From: Acidimicrobiia bacterium
Lineage (GTDB): Bacteria; Actinomycetota; Acidimicrobiia; Acidimicrobiales; Aldehydirespiratoraceae
Reading direction: 5' to 3'
DNA: 64,000 nt
Assembly (NCBI GenBank): GCA_022821685.1
Contig: JAJEDD010000014.1
Span: 1 to 64,000, forward strand
Below the pieces are notes generated by a model. The model saw only the letters and a program-made list of their open reading frames with translations, searched no databases and was not told the origin of the DNA. The stretch's first letter is position 1, and each line of letters begins with the position of its first letter. This document shows, one piece after another, positions 1-8,664 of the stretch. A program made the translations under genes and the position numbers.

Positions 1-40
1 CGGGTACTGGTGGGCAACCGACGAAGCTAGCGGGGCCTTT

Positions 41-139
41 CCCGCTCTTGTTCGCTGCGCTCACGGGCCGCCCAAACCACAGCGTCACAGCCCACGGCCT
101 CGCCCGTATGGACCGCACTGCTCACCGATCCGCTCGGCC
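41..139 (+). repeat. dispersed intergenic repeat, copy 1 (long form)
   Basis: This is the first of five related intergenic elements (others at 148, 19217, 21237 and on the minus strand at 46134). Its core begins with cccgctcttgttcgctgcgc and ends near gatccgctcggcc. The long form carries a middle block (cccaaaccacagcgtcacag) that copies 2 and 4 lack. No coding function is apparent; open frames through it are by-products of high GC. Confidence 0.75.
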
Positions 140-147
140 GAGTCATT

Positions 148-233
148 CCCGCTCTTGTTCGCTGCGCTCACGGGCCGCTTGGGCCACGGCCTCGCCCGTA
201 TGGACCGCACTGCTCACCGATCCGCTCGGCCTC
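148..233 (+). repeat. dispersed intergenic repeat, copy 2 (short form)
   Basis: This is a tandem neighbour of copy 1, with the same core start and end but without the roughly 20-bp middle block. Its last bases overlap the stop codon of the cyclophilin gene, which runs towards it on the minus strand. It may act as the 3' flank of that gene, but I see no clear terminator hairpin. Confidence 0.7.
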
Positions 234-792
234 AGTCCGACTCGCTGATCGTGACCGAGTTGATGGTCACGTCGGTTAGCGGGCGGTCGTTGCGGTCGGT
301 CTCCACCTGCTGCATGGCCTCCACCACGTCGAGGCCGGCCACCACCTTGCCGAACAGCGAGTACTGCGGCGGGAGGCGGGCGCCCTGGGGTCCGCTGATG
401 ATGAAGAACTGGCTGCCGTTGGTGTCGGGTCCGGCGTTGGCCATGGCCAGCGACCCGATCTCGTAGCGGCCCGGCTTGGGCAACTCGTCGGCGAAGCGGT
501 AGCCGGGACCGCCCCTGCCGGTTCCGTCGGGGTCGCCGCCCTGGCAGACGAAGCCACCGATGATGCGGTGGAAGGTCACCCCGTCGTAGTAGTGGTAGCG
601 GGCCAGTACCACGAAGTTGTTGACCGTCACCGGGGCGGCGATCGGGTCGAGGGCGATGGTGAGCGACCCCAGCGACGTGTCCATGGTGGCCGTGTAGCGC
701 TTGGAGGCGTCGATGCACATCGGCGGCTGCTCGCTGAACTTGCGGCGGACCGGACTCGATCCGTCGACGGCGGGGCAGGGTGTGGCAGCCAC
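232..792 (-). CDS. peptidyl-prolyl cis-trans isomerase, cyclophilin type
   Basis: The protein of 186 residues should catalyse proline isomerisation during protein folding. Cyclophilin landmarks are visible in order: the MDTSLGSLTIALD first strand, YYDGVTFHRIIGGFVCQGGDP (containing the catalytic FHRII arginine), GSLAMANAGPDTNGSQFFI and a YSLFGKV block. I chose the GTG at 792 because GAGGAACC lies just upstream and the following VAATPCPAVDG matches the short N-terminal extension common in actinobacterial cytosolic cyclophilins; the open frame extends 30 more codons without support. The N-terminus shows no signal peptide or membrane segment, so a cytoplasmic location is likely. The stop codon runs into repeat copy 2. 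Confidence 0.92.
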   Translation of the reverse strand: MAATPCPAVDGSSPVRRKFSEQPPMCIDASKRYTATMDTSLGSLTIALDPIAAPVTVNNFVVLARYHYYDGVTFHRIIGGFVCQGGDPDGTGRGGPGYRFADELPKPGRYEIGSLAMANAGPDTNGSQFFIISGPQGARLPPQYSLFGKVVAGLDVVEAMQQVETDRNDRPLTDVTINSVTISESD

Positions 793-850
793 GTAGGTTC
801 CTCTATCGGTGTGGGGCGACGGTGACCGAGCGACCCTATCGCTGCATCGC

Positions 851-960
851 CGCCGGGCATCGGACGTGACACCCGCGAGCATCGCGAGCGGATATCGAGC
901 GAATCACTGGTGAGCACCGGCGCCGGGCATCGGACGGAACACCGGCGGGCATCGCGAGCG
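851..960. repeat. 40-bp direct repeat, period 70 bp
   Basis: Two near-identical blocks, 851-890 and 921-960, both begin cgccgggcatcggacg and end gcatcgcgagcg. They lie between the 5' end of the minus-strand cyclophilin and the plus-strand zinc-ribbon gene, so they may overlap either promoter. The period matches several other boundary duplications in this window. Confidence 0.7.
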
Positions 961-1002
961 GGGGCGGAGGTACCATCATCCACCGGCGCGTGAGCGCGCT
1001 CT

Positions 1003-1194
1003 ATGGTGACGCCCGTGCGGTTCTGGATCCGGCGATCGAACCCGCCTCAGGGGGCTGCCGCGACTGCCGACGCGCCCCACTCGCTGCGGTGCGAGCGCTG
1101 CGACGTCACTTGGCGGGGGCCGTCGACGGTGCCCTGCTGGTGCTGCGGCGCCCCCGGCCGCATCCGCGGAGAGGTGCGAATCTTCGCCGACTAG
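1003..1194 (+). CDS. small putative zinc-ribbon protein
   Basis: This is a possible 63-residue protein. Its central part reads CERCDVTW, and after a short loop CWCCG, giving two cysteine pairs that could bind one zinc ion in a ribbon-like knuckle. The N-terminus is basic (MVTPVRFWIRRS). The stop lies 24 bp before the metallo-hydrolase gene on the same strand, which is compatible with a small transcription unit. Either the ATG at 1003 or the GTG at 1006 could start it; neither has a strong ribosome-binding site. The function is unknown, and the call rests only on cysteine spacing and position. Confidence 0.45.
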   Translation: MVTPVRFWIRRSNPPQGAAATADAPHSLRCERCDVTWRGPSTVPCWCCGAPGRIRGEVRIFAD

Positions 1195-1218
1195 CCAGCC
1201 CGTCGGTAGGGTCGAGCC

Positions 1219-1827
1219 GTGACACTGCACTGGTCCGACACCGGCATCGAGGTCCACAAGGTGGTGGTCGGCCCCGTCGACAACAACGTCTTCGTGATCC
1301 GTTGCACTTCCACCGGCGACGCCGTCCTGATCGACGCCGCCAACGAACATGAGCGCCTGCTCGAGCTGTGCCGCCGACTGGGCGCGCGGACGGTGTTGGA
1401 GACCCACGGGCACTGGGACCACATCCAGGCCATCCCGGCGATGCGCGACGCGGGCTATGAGGTGGGGGTCACCGCCGAGGACGCGGCCATGCTGCCCAGC
1501 TACGACTACCTGCTGACCGACGACACTGTGGTCGAGGTCGGCCGGCTGCGGCTGCGCACCCTCCACACGCCGGGCCACACGCCGGGCTCGATGTCGTTCC
1601 ATGTGGAGGGCACGCCGCTGCTGTTCACCGGCGACACGCTGTTTCCCGGCGGGCCGGGTGCCACGGGGTGCGAGGGCGGCGATTTCCCGACCATCATCCG
1701 CTCCATAGAAGACCGCATCTTCTCCCAGTTCGACGGCTCCACGGTCGTGCTGCCCGGCCACGGCCTCGACACCACCGTCGGCAACGAGTCGCCGCAACTC
1801 GACGAATGGGTCGCCAGGGGCTGGTGA
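1219..1827 (+). CDS. MBL-fold metallo-hydrolase
   Basis: This is a 202-residue member of the metallo-beta-lactamase superfamily of the glyoxalase II-like type. The metal ligands are visible: the THGHWDH motif, the HTPGHTPG histidine, GDTLFPGG (bridging aspartate) and the C-terminal LPGHG histidine, so two metal ions (zinc or iron) are expected. Family members hydrolyse thioesters, lactones or phosphodiesters; the substrate cannot be told. The GTG start at 1219 is preceded by TAGGGT at 1207-1212 with a 6-nt gap, the signature of a leaderless transcript. The protein is cytoplasmic by sequence. Confidence 0.9.
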   Translation: MTLHWSDTGIEVHKVVVGPVDNNVFVIRCTSTGDAVLIDAANEHERLLELCRRLGARTVLETHGHWDHIQAIPAMRDAGYEVGVTAEDAAMLPSYDYLLTDDTVVEVGRLRLRTLHTPGHTPGSMSFHVEGTPLLFTGDTLFPGGPGATGCEGGDFPTIIRSIEDRIFSQFDGSTVVLPGHGLDTTVGNESPQLDEWVARGW

Positions 1828-1869
1828 CCCGCCCGACCCCGACCGGCCGCCGTCAGCGGGGAACGGACG

Positions 1870-2012
1870 CCGCTGCTCGGCCCCGACAGCGTGATCGTGC
1901 CGGCTGGGCCCGGAAACAGCCGCCGTCGTCGCTCGGCAGGGACACACCGATAGCGGTCGCCGGCGCAGGTGCCCAGTGGCCGCCGCCGCGGTCGCTCGGC
2001 CCCGGTAGCGTG
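1870..2012. repeat. degenerate direct repeats upstream of the SDR gene
   Basis: The block gctcggc recurs at about 1875, 1931 and 1994 with partly conserved flanks (for example ccccgacagcgtg and ccccggtagcgtg). It reads as an eroded tandem repeat of about 60 bp filling the space between the hydrolase and SDR genes. No gene is seen in this 223-bp gap. Confidence 0.35.
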
Positions 2013-2050
2013 GCCGCTCGAGCCAGCGGCGCGCAGACCCAGGAGGTTCC

Positions 2051-2983
2051 ATGACCAGGCTTCTCGAAGGCAAAGTGGCGCTCGTCACCGGCGCGGGGCG
2101 AGGCATCGGACGCGAGCACGCCCTGCTGCTCGCCGAGCACGGGGCGAAGGTAGTGGTCAACGATCTGGGCGGCGACCAGTTCGGCGGGGGCGCCGACACC
2201 ACGCCGGCCGCCGAAGTGGTTGGGGCCATTGTCTCGGCCGGGGGCGAGGCGGTGGTCAACGGCGGCAGCGTGGCCAGCCTCGACGACGCCGGGGCCATGG
2301 TGCAGCAGGCCATCGACACCTTCGGCGACATCAACATCGTGGTCAACAACGCCGGCATCCTGCGCGACCGCATGGTGTTCTCGATGACCGAGGACGACTG
2401 GGACACGGTGATGGCCGTCCATCTCAAGGGCACCTTTGGCCCGTCCCACTACGCCGCGGGCTACTGGCGCGACAAGGCCAAGGCGGGCGAGGAGACCTAC
2501 GGCCGGATCATCAACACGTCGTCTCCGTCGGGGATCTACGGCAACGTCGGCCAGACCAACTACGGCGCGGCCAAGGCGGGGATCGCCGCATTCACGCTGA
2601 TCGCCGCCCAGGAGCTGGTCCGCTACGGCGTAACCGTCAACTGCCTGGCCCCCACCGCCTGGTCGCGGCTCACCGCCCCGCTGATGGGCGGCGACGAAGC
2701 GTCCGAGGAACTCAAGGACAGCATCGACCCCCGCTGGATCGCGGTGGTCACGGCGTGGCTGGCCAGCGGTGAGGCCGCCAACGTGACCGGCCGAGTCTTC
2801 GACATACGGGGCAACAAGCTGGGCATCGCCGAGGGCTGGCACCTGGGACCGGTCGAGACCCAGCCGGACAATCCCGCCGAGCTGGGCCCGGTGGTGGCCA
2901 AGCTGATGGCAGCGGCCCGCCTGAACGCCGACATGTCGGGCACCGACCACGAGGGCCTCGGCTTCCCCAGCCAGTCGATCTGA
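2051..2983 (+). CDS. SDR family oxidoreductase (MFE-type)
   Basis: This 310-residue NAD(P)-dependent short-chain dehydrogenase has the cofactor motif TGAGRGIGREHA, the VVNNAGILRDRM motif, the active-site serine in INTSSPSG and the YGAAKAG catalytic Tyr/Lys pair. The pattern N-D-L-G-G after the second strand and the NNAGILRDRMVF block resemble the (3R)-hydroxyacyl-CoA dehydrogenase domain of multifunctional beta-oxidation enzymes. AGGAGG precedes the ATG with good spacing. It leads a run of plus-strand catabolic genes, and the CoA transferase that follows suggests a hydroxyacyl-CoA substrate; that is inference. Confidence 0.9.
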   Translation: MTRLLEGKVALVTGAGRGIGREHALLLAEHGAKVVVNDLGGDQFGGGADTTPAAEVVGAIVSAGGEAVVNGGSVASLDDAGAMVQQAIDTFGDINIVVNNAGILRDRMVFSMTEDDWDTVMAVHLKGTFGPSHYAAGYWRDKAKAGEETYGRIINTSSPSGIYGNVGQTNYGAAKAGIAAFTLIAAQELVRYGVTVNCLAPTAWSRLTAPLMGGDEASEELKDSIDPRWIAVVTAWLASGEAANVTGRVFDIRGNKLGIAEGWHLGPVETQPDNPAELGPVVAKLMAAARLNADMSGTDHEGLGFPSQSI

Positions 2984-3076
2984 CAGTCACACCCGACTGC
3001 GCCACGAGCGAGCACAAATCGCTCACCTATTCGCTCGGACTCCACGCGGCGGGCCACCGAGAGGCCGAGCACCCGA

Positions 3077-3105
3077 TTGACCGACAAATGTCTGAGGTTT
3101 ACGCT
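3077..3105 (+). promoter_or_regulatory. promoter of the CoA transferase gene
   Basis: TTGACC at 3077-3082 and TACGCT at 3100-3105 are separated by 17 bp, a near-ideal housekeeping sigma promoter. The -10 box ends 8 nt before the GTG start codon, so the transcript probably begins at the start codon (leaderless). Confidence 0.75.
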
Positions 3106-3113
3106 GCGCGGCC

Positions 3114-4316
3114 GTGAGGCCCTTGGAGGACGTCCGCATCGTCGCCCTCGAGCAGTACGGGGCCGGTCCTTTCGCCACCATGCACCTGGCCGATCTCGGC
3201 GCCGAGATCATCAAGGTCGAGGATCCCGGCGCGGGCGGCGATGTGGCCCGCTACCTGCCGCCGTTCCAGCACGAGGACTCGAGCCTCTTCTTCCAGACCT
3301 ACAACCGCAACAAGCGCAGCGTGGCGCTCGACATCCGAACCCCGGCGGGCCGCACCGTGTTCAACGACCTGGTGGCCTGTTCCGATGCCGTGTTCTCGAA
3401 CCTGCGCGGCGACCTGCCCGGCGAACTCGGCCTCTGCTACGACGACCTGCGCGAGATCAACCCGCGGATCGTCTGCTGCTCGCTCAGCGGCTTCGGCATG
3501 ACCGGTCCGAGGGCCAGCCAGGGCGGCTACGACTACATCCTGCAGGGCCTCTGCGGCTGGATGGCCCTCACCGGCGACCCCGACGGGCCGCCCACCAAGT
3601 CGGGCCTGTCGATGGTGGACTTCTCGGGGGGCTTCGTGGCCGCCATCACGCTGCTCACCGGCATCCACGCCGCTCGCCGCGACGGCGTCGGCATGGACTG
3701 CGACCTGAGCCTCCACGACACCGCCATCAGCCTGCTCGGCTATCTCGGCACATGGCACCTCACCGGCGGCTTCGAGCCCCAGCGGGTGGCCGAGTCCGGC
3801 CACCCGTCGCTGGTGCCGTTCCAGATCTTCGAGGCCCAAGACGGCTGGCTGGTGGTCGGCTGCGCCAAAGAGAAGTTCTGGCGGCGCCTCACCGAGGTGA
3901 TCGGCATGCCGGAGCTGGCCGACGACGAGCGGTTCGCCGACTTCGCGGCCCGCTACACCAACAAGGACGAGTTGTTGGAGATTCTCAGAGGGGTGTTCCC
4001 CACCCGGCCGGCCTCGCAATGGCTGCAGCAGCTTGAGGCGGCCGGTGTGCCGTCGGGACCGATCCAGGACGTGCCGGCCGCGCTGCACGATCCCCACACG
4101 CTGGCTCGGGGCGTGCTGGCCGAGACCGAGCATCCCCATCACGGCACCATCCGCCAGCCGGTCACGCCGGTGCGGGTGGGAGACCATCCCGTGGCCGAGT
4201 CGCTGTCGTCCGGCCCGGCGCTGGGCGCGGACGCGCCGTATGTGCTCACAGAGCTCCTCGGCTACGACGACGCCGGCATCGACCGGCTCCGGGCCGAGGG
4301 CGCCTTCGGGGTTTGA
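3114..4316 (+). CDS. CaiB/BaiF (family III) CoA transferase
   Basis: This 400-residue protein should move CoA between acyl-CoA and a free acid. The family is recognised from the N-terminal block RPLEDVRIVALEQYGAGPF, the ADLGAEIIKVEDP motif, VALDIRTPAGR and the GLSMVDFSGGFVAAITLLTG region that holds the catalytic aspartate, followed by GVGMDCDLSLHDTA. The length is normal for the family. The start is a GTG immediately downstream of a strong -10 box. The substrate is unknown; its neighbours (SDR, acyl-CoA dehydrogenase at 9154) suggest it activates an acid for beta-oxidation-like breakdown. Confidence 0.92.
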   Translation: MRPLEDVRIVALEQYGAGPFATMHLADLGAEIIKVEDPGAGGDVARYLPPFQHEDSSLFFQTYNRNKRSVALDIRTPAGRTVFNDLVACSDAVFSNLRGDLPGELGLCYDDLREINPRIVCCSLSGFGMTGPRASQGGYDYILQGLCGWMALTGDPDGPPTKSGLSMVDFSGGFVAAITLLTGIHAARRDGVGMDCDLSLHDTAISLLGYLGTWHLTGGFEPQRVAESGHPSLVPFQIFEAQDGWLVVGCAKEKFWRRLTEVIGMPELADDERFADFAARYTNKDELLEILRGVFPTRPASQWLQQLEAAGVPSGPIQDVPAALHDPHTLARGVLAETEHPHHGTIRQPVTPVRVGDHPVAESLSSGPALGADAPYVLTELLGYDDAGIDRLRAEGAFGV

Positions 4317-4342
4317 CCCTCGAAGTGTCCGACGTTTAGGCT
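4313..4342 (+). promoter_or_regulatory. promoter of the amidinotransferase-like operon
   Basis: TTGACC at 4313-4318 overlaps the stop codon of the CoA transferase gene, and TAGGCT lies at 4337-4342 with an 18-bp spacer. Transcription would start near 4350 and give a leader of about 47 nt before the ATG at 4397. Confidence 0.7.
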
Positions 4343-4396
4343 CCGTCGGCGCGTCGAGCCCCTCTGAGGGCCGAGTAAGCGACCCTGGGAGCGCTC

Positions 4397-5551
4397 ATGG
4401 CTTCATCCGTTCCGAAGACTCCGCCCCTCCCTCAGGTCTGGGCCGACCGAATCGCCGAAACCCAGGCCGAACTCGCCTCGGGCGGGTTCACGCTGGAGGG
4501 CATGCCGGGCTATGTGCCGGGCCAGCCGCCCAGTGTCGACACCTGGCACAACATGGACTACCTCGACATCTACCCCAAGATCTACGGGCGCGAGTGCGGG
4601 GCCAACGGGATCGGCCGGCTGCGGGAGGCGGCGCTGGTCAACATCACCGAGTCGGAGCGCTTTCCCCTTTACGACCAGGATCCCGAGTACTTCCCCACCA
4701 TGGGGCTCAGCCACGACGACCTCGACATCGCCCGGATGAACGACCAGAGCCTCGAATACCAGGCCAAGCTGGAGTCCGCCGGCGTGGTGGTGCATCGCAT
4801 CGACTTCCCCCAGCCCGCGGTGGGCGCCTTCGGCCCGATGCGGGGCACCTGGGCCGCCAACGAGCTGCTGGTGGTGCGGGGTGGGTCGGTCATCGAGAAG
4901 GTGGCCATCAGCCCCTTCGGCACGGGTCGGGCCGAGTATCTGGCCCTGTGGGCGTTCGCCTGCCTGGGCATCCCGCCGGTGGCCACCATCACCGGCACCG
5001 GCGTGTGCGAGGCCGGCCCCTGCCACTGGCTGGCCGAGGATGTGTTCGTGGCCGGACGGGGCCTGGCCTACAACGAGGACGGCTTGAACCAGCTCCTGGC
5101 GGTGGTGGCCACCTCAGCCGGCCTCGACCCGTCGGACATGACCACGCTGGCCGTGAACTTCCCGGGCAACATCTACTTCAACCCCCGCACCGGCCAGTCC
5201 CACCACCCCGACATGTCGCTGTGCGCGCTCGACGTCGACAAGGTGATCTGCTACCCGCCGGGGCTCGACTTCCGCACCTTCGAGTGGCTGCGCAAGCGGG
5301 GCTACAAGATCGTCACCGTCGAGATCGAGGAGCAGCGGCTGTTCGCGCCGGCCAACGTGATGCTCATCGAGCCGGGGCTGGTGGTGATGCACTCGGAGGC
5401 CCCCGACGCGGTGGCGGCGGTGCGCAAGGCCGGGGTAGAGGTCATCGAGACGCCGTACTCGGAGTTCCTGCGCATCGGCGGCGGCCTGCACTGCTCCACC
5501 ATGCGGCTGCTGCGCGACAAGGGCCCCTACTCCACGGACTCGCCCTCATGA
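4397..5551 (+). CDS. amidinotransferase / arginine-deiminase-like protein, paralogue 1
   Basis: This 384-residue protein has the fold signature of guanidino-group enzymes (amidinotransferases, arginine deiminases, dimethylarginine hydrolases). The C-terminal GGGLHCST motif carries the expected nucleophile Cys366, matching the GGGxHC block of glycine amidinotransferase. A GQSHHPDMSLCALD segment supplies a likely catalytic histidine, and the N-terminal GRLREAALVNI strand fits the family. It should attack a guanidino or related carbon in solution, releasing ammonia or an amine; the substrate is unknown. GGGAG precedes the ATG. A close paralogue lies at 7450, with an LLM and an SDR between them. 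Confidence 0.8.
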   Translation: MASSVPKTPPLPQVWADRIAETQAELASGGFTLEGMPGYVPGQPPSVDTWHNMDYLDIYPKIYGRECGANGIGRLREAALVNITESERFPLYDQDPEYFPTMGLSHDDLDIARMNDQSLEYQAKLESAGVVVHRIDFPQPAVGAFGPMRGTWAANELLVVRGGSVIEKVAISPFGTGRAEYLALWAFACLGIPPVATITGTGVCEAGPCHWLAEDVFVAGRGLAYNEDGLNQLLAVVATSAGLDPSDMTTLAVNFPGNIYFNPRTGQSHHPDMSLCALDVDKVICYPPGLDFRTFEWLRKRGYKIVTVEIEEQRLFAPANVMLIEPGLVVMHSEAPDAVAAVRKAGVEVIETPYSEFLRIGGGLHCSTMRLLRDKGPYSTDSPS

Positions 5552-5594
5552 CGACGGTGCGCGTGCCGGTGCCGAGGCCACGGAGTCAACAGCC

Positions 5595-6677
5595 ATGAAG
5601 TTCGCCACGTTCAGCCATGTGGCCGAGAAGGAGACGTGCAGCCCCAAGCAGCGCCTCGACGAGTTCGCGGCCGAGGTGCGCCTCTGCGACGAGCTGGGCT
5701 ACGACTACTTCTTCACCACCGAGCACCACTTCACCGGGCGCTTCTCGATGGCGCCGTCGCAGCCGGTTTCGCTCACGGTGGTGGCCCAGAACTCCGAGCG
5801 GATGCGCTTCGGGCCGATGGTGATCCTGCTGCCCATCAGCCAGCCGCTGCGGGTGATCGAGGAGATGATCATCCTTGACCAGATGTCGGGCGGGCGCCTC
5901 GAGATCGGCCTGGGCCGGGGCATCACCCCCCATGAGCACACGTCCTACGGCATCAGCACCCACAGCGACGTGGCCCGGTTCAACGAGGGCCTCGAGATCG
6001 TGCTCAAGGGGCTCAGCGCCGAGGGTCCGTTCTCGTTCGTGGGCGAGTATTGGCAGTACATCGACGTCGATCTGCCGTGGCGGCCGCTGCAGCAGCCCCA
6101 CCCGCCCATCTGGATTCCCACCAACACCCCGGCCAAGGGCTACGAGTACGGGATGCGGGGCTTCGGCATCGGCGGCTTCGCGGTGGTGGGGATAGACCTC
6201 TACGAGAAGGTGTTCGGCGAGTACCAGCGGGGCTGCGACGAGGCCGGCGTCCCGCCCGGCCGGCGGCCGCTGGTGTATCTGGCCTCCACGCTGGTGGCCG
6301 AGACCGATGCCGAGGCCAAAGAGCTCATGTACGACCACTTCCTGCGCCAGCTTGCCCTGTTCGAGGAGGAGCGGCGCCGGTCGCGCCGGGTGGGCGACTC
6401 CGCCATCAAGCAGGCCACCACCGCCTCGCTGGGCCGAATGGCCGCCATCCGCGCCGACATGGACGCCTCGGCGGAGGGCCTCCGGTTCTTCCACGGCAGC
6501 CCCGACACCGTCGCGGCCAAGATCAAGCACCTCCAGGAGCGGCTCGGTGTGAACGTGTTCCTCGGGGAGTTCTCCTTCGGCGAGCTGAGCTGGGACCAGG
6601 TGCGGCGCTCTCACGAACTGTTCATGGGCGAGGTGGTGCCCCAGGTGCTCGGCACCCAGCTCGCGGCCACCGGATGA
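5595..6677 (+). CDS. LLM-class flavin-dependent oxidoreductase
   Basis: This 360-residue enzyme belongs to the bacterial luciferase-like monooxygenase superfamily and is expected to use FMN or F420. Markers are the N-terminal KFATFSHVAEKE strand, DYFFTTEHHFTGRF, the DQMSGGRLEIGLGRG loop and the HPPIWIPTNTP segment of the TIM barrel. It begins 43 bp after the first amidinotransferase-like gene, and its TGA stop overlaps the ATG of the next SDR, so these genes are translationally coupled. It may oxidise the product or precursor of the guanidino substrate, which is inference. Confidence 0.88.
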   Translation: MKFATFSHVAEKETCSPKQRLDEFAAEVRLCDELGYDYFFTTEHHFTGRFSMAPSQPVSLTVVAQNSERMRFGPMVILLPISQPLRVIEEMIILDQMSGGRLEIGLGRGITPHEHTSYGISTHSDVARFNEGLEIVLKGLSAEGPFSFVGEYWQYIDVDLPWRPLQQPHPPIWIPTNTPAKGYEYGMRGFGIGGFAVVGIDLYEKVFGEYQRGCDEAGVPPGRRPLVYLASTLVAETDAEAKELMYDHFLRQLALFEEERRRSRRVGDSAIKQATTASLGRMAAIRADMDASAEGLRFFHGSPDTVAAKIKHLQERLGVNVFLGEFSFGELSWDQVRRSHELFMGEVVPQVLGTQLAATG

Positions 6678-7423
6678 GCCTGCTGGAGGGCCGCCGGGCG
6701 GTGGTCACCGGCGCGGGCGACATCGGCCGGGTGGTGGCCCAGCGGCTGCACTGCCACGGAGCGGCGGTACAGGTGTGGGACGCCTCGGCGGCGGCGTTGG
6801 ACCGGGTCGGCGCCGACGGGATCGATGTGCGCCGGGTGGACGTGACCGATCGGGCCGCGGTGCAGGCCGCGGCCTCTGAAGCCGCGGCGGAGGGGCCGGT
6901 GAGCGTGTTGGCCAACACGGCCGCGGTGGCCCGCTTCGGCTCGGTGGCCGAGGGCGACCCCGACGACTGGCAGGAGACGCTCGACGTCAACCTCACCGGC
7001 GTGTACCACTGCTGCCGGGCCTTCGCCGGCCCGATGGCGAACGGCGGCGGGGGCAGCATCGTCAACATCTCCTCGATCGGGGGCCTGCGGGGCGAGCCCG
7101 AGTTCGCCGGCTACTGCGCGTCGAAGTTCGGGGTGATCGGGCTCACCCAGTCGCTGGCCCGCGAGGTCGGGCCGTCCGGCATAAGGGTCAACGCGGTGTG
7201 CCCCGGCGCGGTCGAGTCGCAGATGAACACCGAGACCATGGCCCGCGACGCCCGCCGCGGCGGCGTCGCCCTCGAAGATGTGGAGCAGCGGATCCTGGCC
7301 CGAACCGCGCTGGGACGCCTGGTGCAGCCCGGCGATGTGGCCGACGCGGTGGTGTTCCTGGCGTCGGACCTGTCGTCGTGCATAACCGGCGAGTCGCTGG
7401 CCGTGACCGGCGGCATCTTCTAG
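6674..7423 (+). CDS. SDR family oxidoreductase with shortened cofactor loop
   Basis: This 249-residue short-chain dehydrogenase starts with ATGA overlap on the LLM stop. The catalytic residues are present: serine in IVNISSIGG and YCASKFG for Tyr/Lys, and the NAVCPGAV and VTGGIF blocks are typical. The cofactor loop reads TGAGDIGR, one residue shorter than the usual TGxxxGIG, and the second motif is LANTAAV rather than NNAG. It may therefore bind the nucleotide in a changed way or have lost tight binding. It sits inside the amidinotransferase-like operon. Confidence 0.88.
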   Translation: MSLLEGRRAVVTGAGDIGRVVAQRLHCHGAAVQVWDASAAALDRVGADGIDVRRVDVTDRAAVQAAASEAAAEGPVSVLANTAAVARFGSVAEGDPDDWQETLDVNLTGVYHCCRAFAGPMANGGGGSIVNISSIGGLRGEPEFAGYCASKFGVIGLTQSLAREVGPSGIRVNAVCPGAVESQMNTETMARDARRGGVALEDVEQRILARTALGRLVQPGDVADAVVFLASDLSSCITGESLAVTGGIF

Positions 7424-7449
7424 CCCCTGCCCAACGGAAGGGAACCATC

Positions 7450-8613
7450 ATGACCATCGACGTTGCCGGATCGGACGTTGCCACCGTCCCGCCGCTGCCG
7501 CCCGTGTACGAGGAGCGGATCGCCGACACCCAGCAGCGGCTCCGCGCTGGAGAGTTCTCGCTGGAGCAGATGCCGGGGTACATCAAGGGCCAGCGGCCCA
7601 CCACCGACGTGTGGCACAACATCGACCATCTGGAGATCTATCCCAAGGTGTGGGGCCGCGAGTGCGGCAAGAACGGCATCGGCAAGCTGCGGGAAGTGGT
7701 GCTCACCGAGATCACCGAGTCCGAGAAGTTCGCCTTCCACGACCTCGACCCGGCCTACTTCCCGCAGATGGCCGACGCCTACTCCAGCATCGACATCCCC
7801 AAGATGATCGACCAGAGCCTGGCCTACGAGGCCGCCCTGGAGGCCCACGGCGTGATCGTGCACCGGGTGGCGTTCCCCCAGCCGCCGGTGAGCGCCTTCG
7901 GCCCGGCCAAGAGCACCTGGGCCGCGGCCGAGCTGTTCGTGCTGCGGGGCGGCTCGGTGCTGCCCAAGCGGGGCGTGCAGCCCCTGGCCTACGGACGGGC
8001 CGAGTACCTGGCGTTGTGGGCCTGGACCCGGCTGGGCGTGCCGGTGCTGTGCGCGGTCACCGGCACCGGCATCTTCGAGATCGGGCCGTGCCACTTCCTG
8101 GCCGAGGACGTGTTCGTGTCGGGCAACGGCATGGCCTTCAACGACGAGGGCCTGGCCCAGATGAAGCCGGTTGTCGCCCGCTCGGCCGGCCTCGACGTCG
8201 ACGACATGACCTTCCTGCACATCGAGTTCCCAGGCAACAAGTACTACGACGCGCCCAGCGGCGTGGGCCACCACCCCGACCTGTACCTCGCACCGCTCGA
8301 CGTGCGCAAGGTGGTGACCTACTCGCCGGGCATCGACTTCGCCACCCTGGAGTGGCTGCGCAAGCGGGGCTACACCATCGTGGAGGTCGAGCACTCCGAG
8401 CAGGCCCAGTTCGCGCCGGCCAACATCCTTCCCCTCGAGCCGGGGCTGGTGGTGATGCACGCCGAGGCGGTCCAGAGCATCGCCAACGTGCGAGCGGCCG
8501 GCGTCGAGGTGATCGAGGTGCCCTACTCGGAGTTCATGAAGGAGGGCGGCGGGCTGCACTGCTCCACCGGCCAGATCTGGCGCGAGAAGGGCCCGTACTC
8601 CACCGACGCCTGA
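7450..8613 (+). CDS. amidinotransferase / arginine-deiminase-like protein, paralogue 2
   Basis: This 387-residue protein is a close paralogue of the gene at 4397. It shares the MPGYxxGQ, TWH/VWHN, GRECGxNGIGKLREVVL, FPQPxVxAFGP, VGHHPDL and GGGLHCST blocks, the last giving the putative nucleophile Cys371. It is longer at the N-terminus by a few residues. The open frame continues upstream into the SDR, but ATG 7450 follows GGAAGGGAACC and aligns with the paralogue. Two copies in one operon may form a heteromer or handle two related substrates; the reaction is unproven. Confidence 0.8.
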   Translation: MTIDVAGSDVATVPPLPPVYEERIADTQQRLRAGEFSLEQMPGYIKGQRPTTDVWHNIDHLEIYPKVWGRECGKNGIGKLREVVLTEITESEKFAFHDLDPAYFPQMADAYSSIDIPKMIDQSLAYEAALEAHGVIVHRVAFPQPPVSAFGPAKSTWAAAELFVLRGGSVLPKRGVQPLAYGRAEYLALWAWTRLGVPVLCAVTGTGIFEIGPCHFLAEDVFVSGNGMAFNDEGLAQMKPVVARSAGLDVDDMTFLHIEFPGNKYYDAPSGVGHHPDLYLAPLDVRKVVTYSPGIDFATLEWLRKRGYTIVEVEHSEQAQFAPANILPLEPGLVVMHAEAVQSIANVRAAGVEVIEVPYSEFMKEGGGLHCSTGQIWREKGPYSTDA

Positions 8614-8664
8614 CCGCCCGACAAGAGCCGACAAAGAGCCAACGAGAGCCGAGGAGGTTCTGTC

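Noticed and set aside
48..466. Small open frames across the repeats at the window start
   Set aside because: They follow the repeat sequence itself, recur in other copies with frame breaks and have no start signals.
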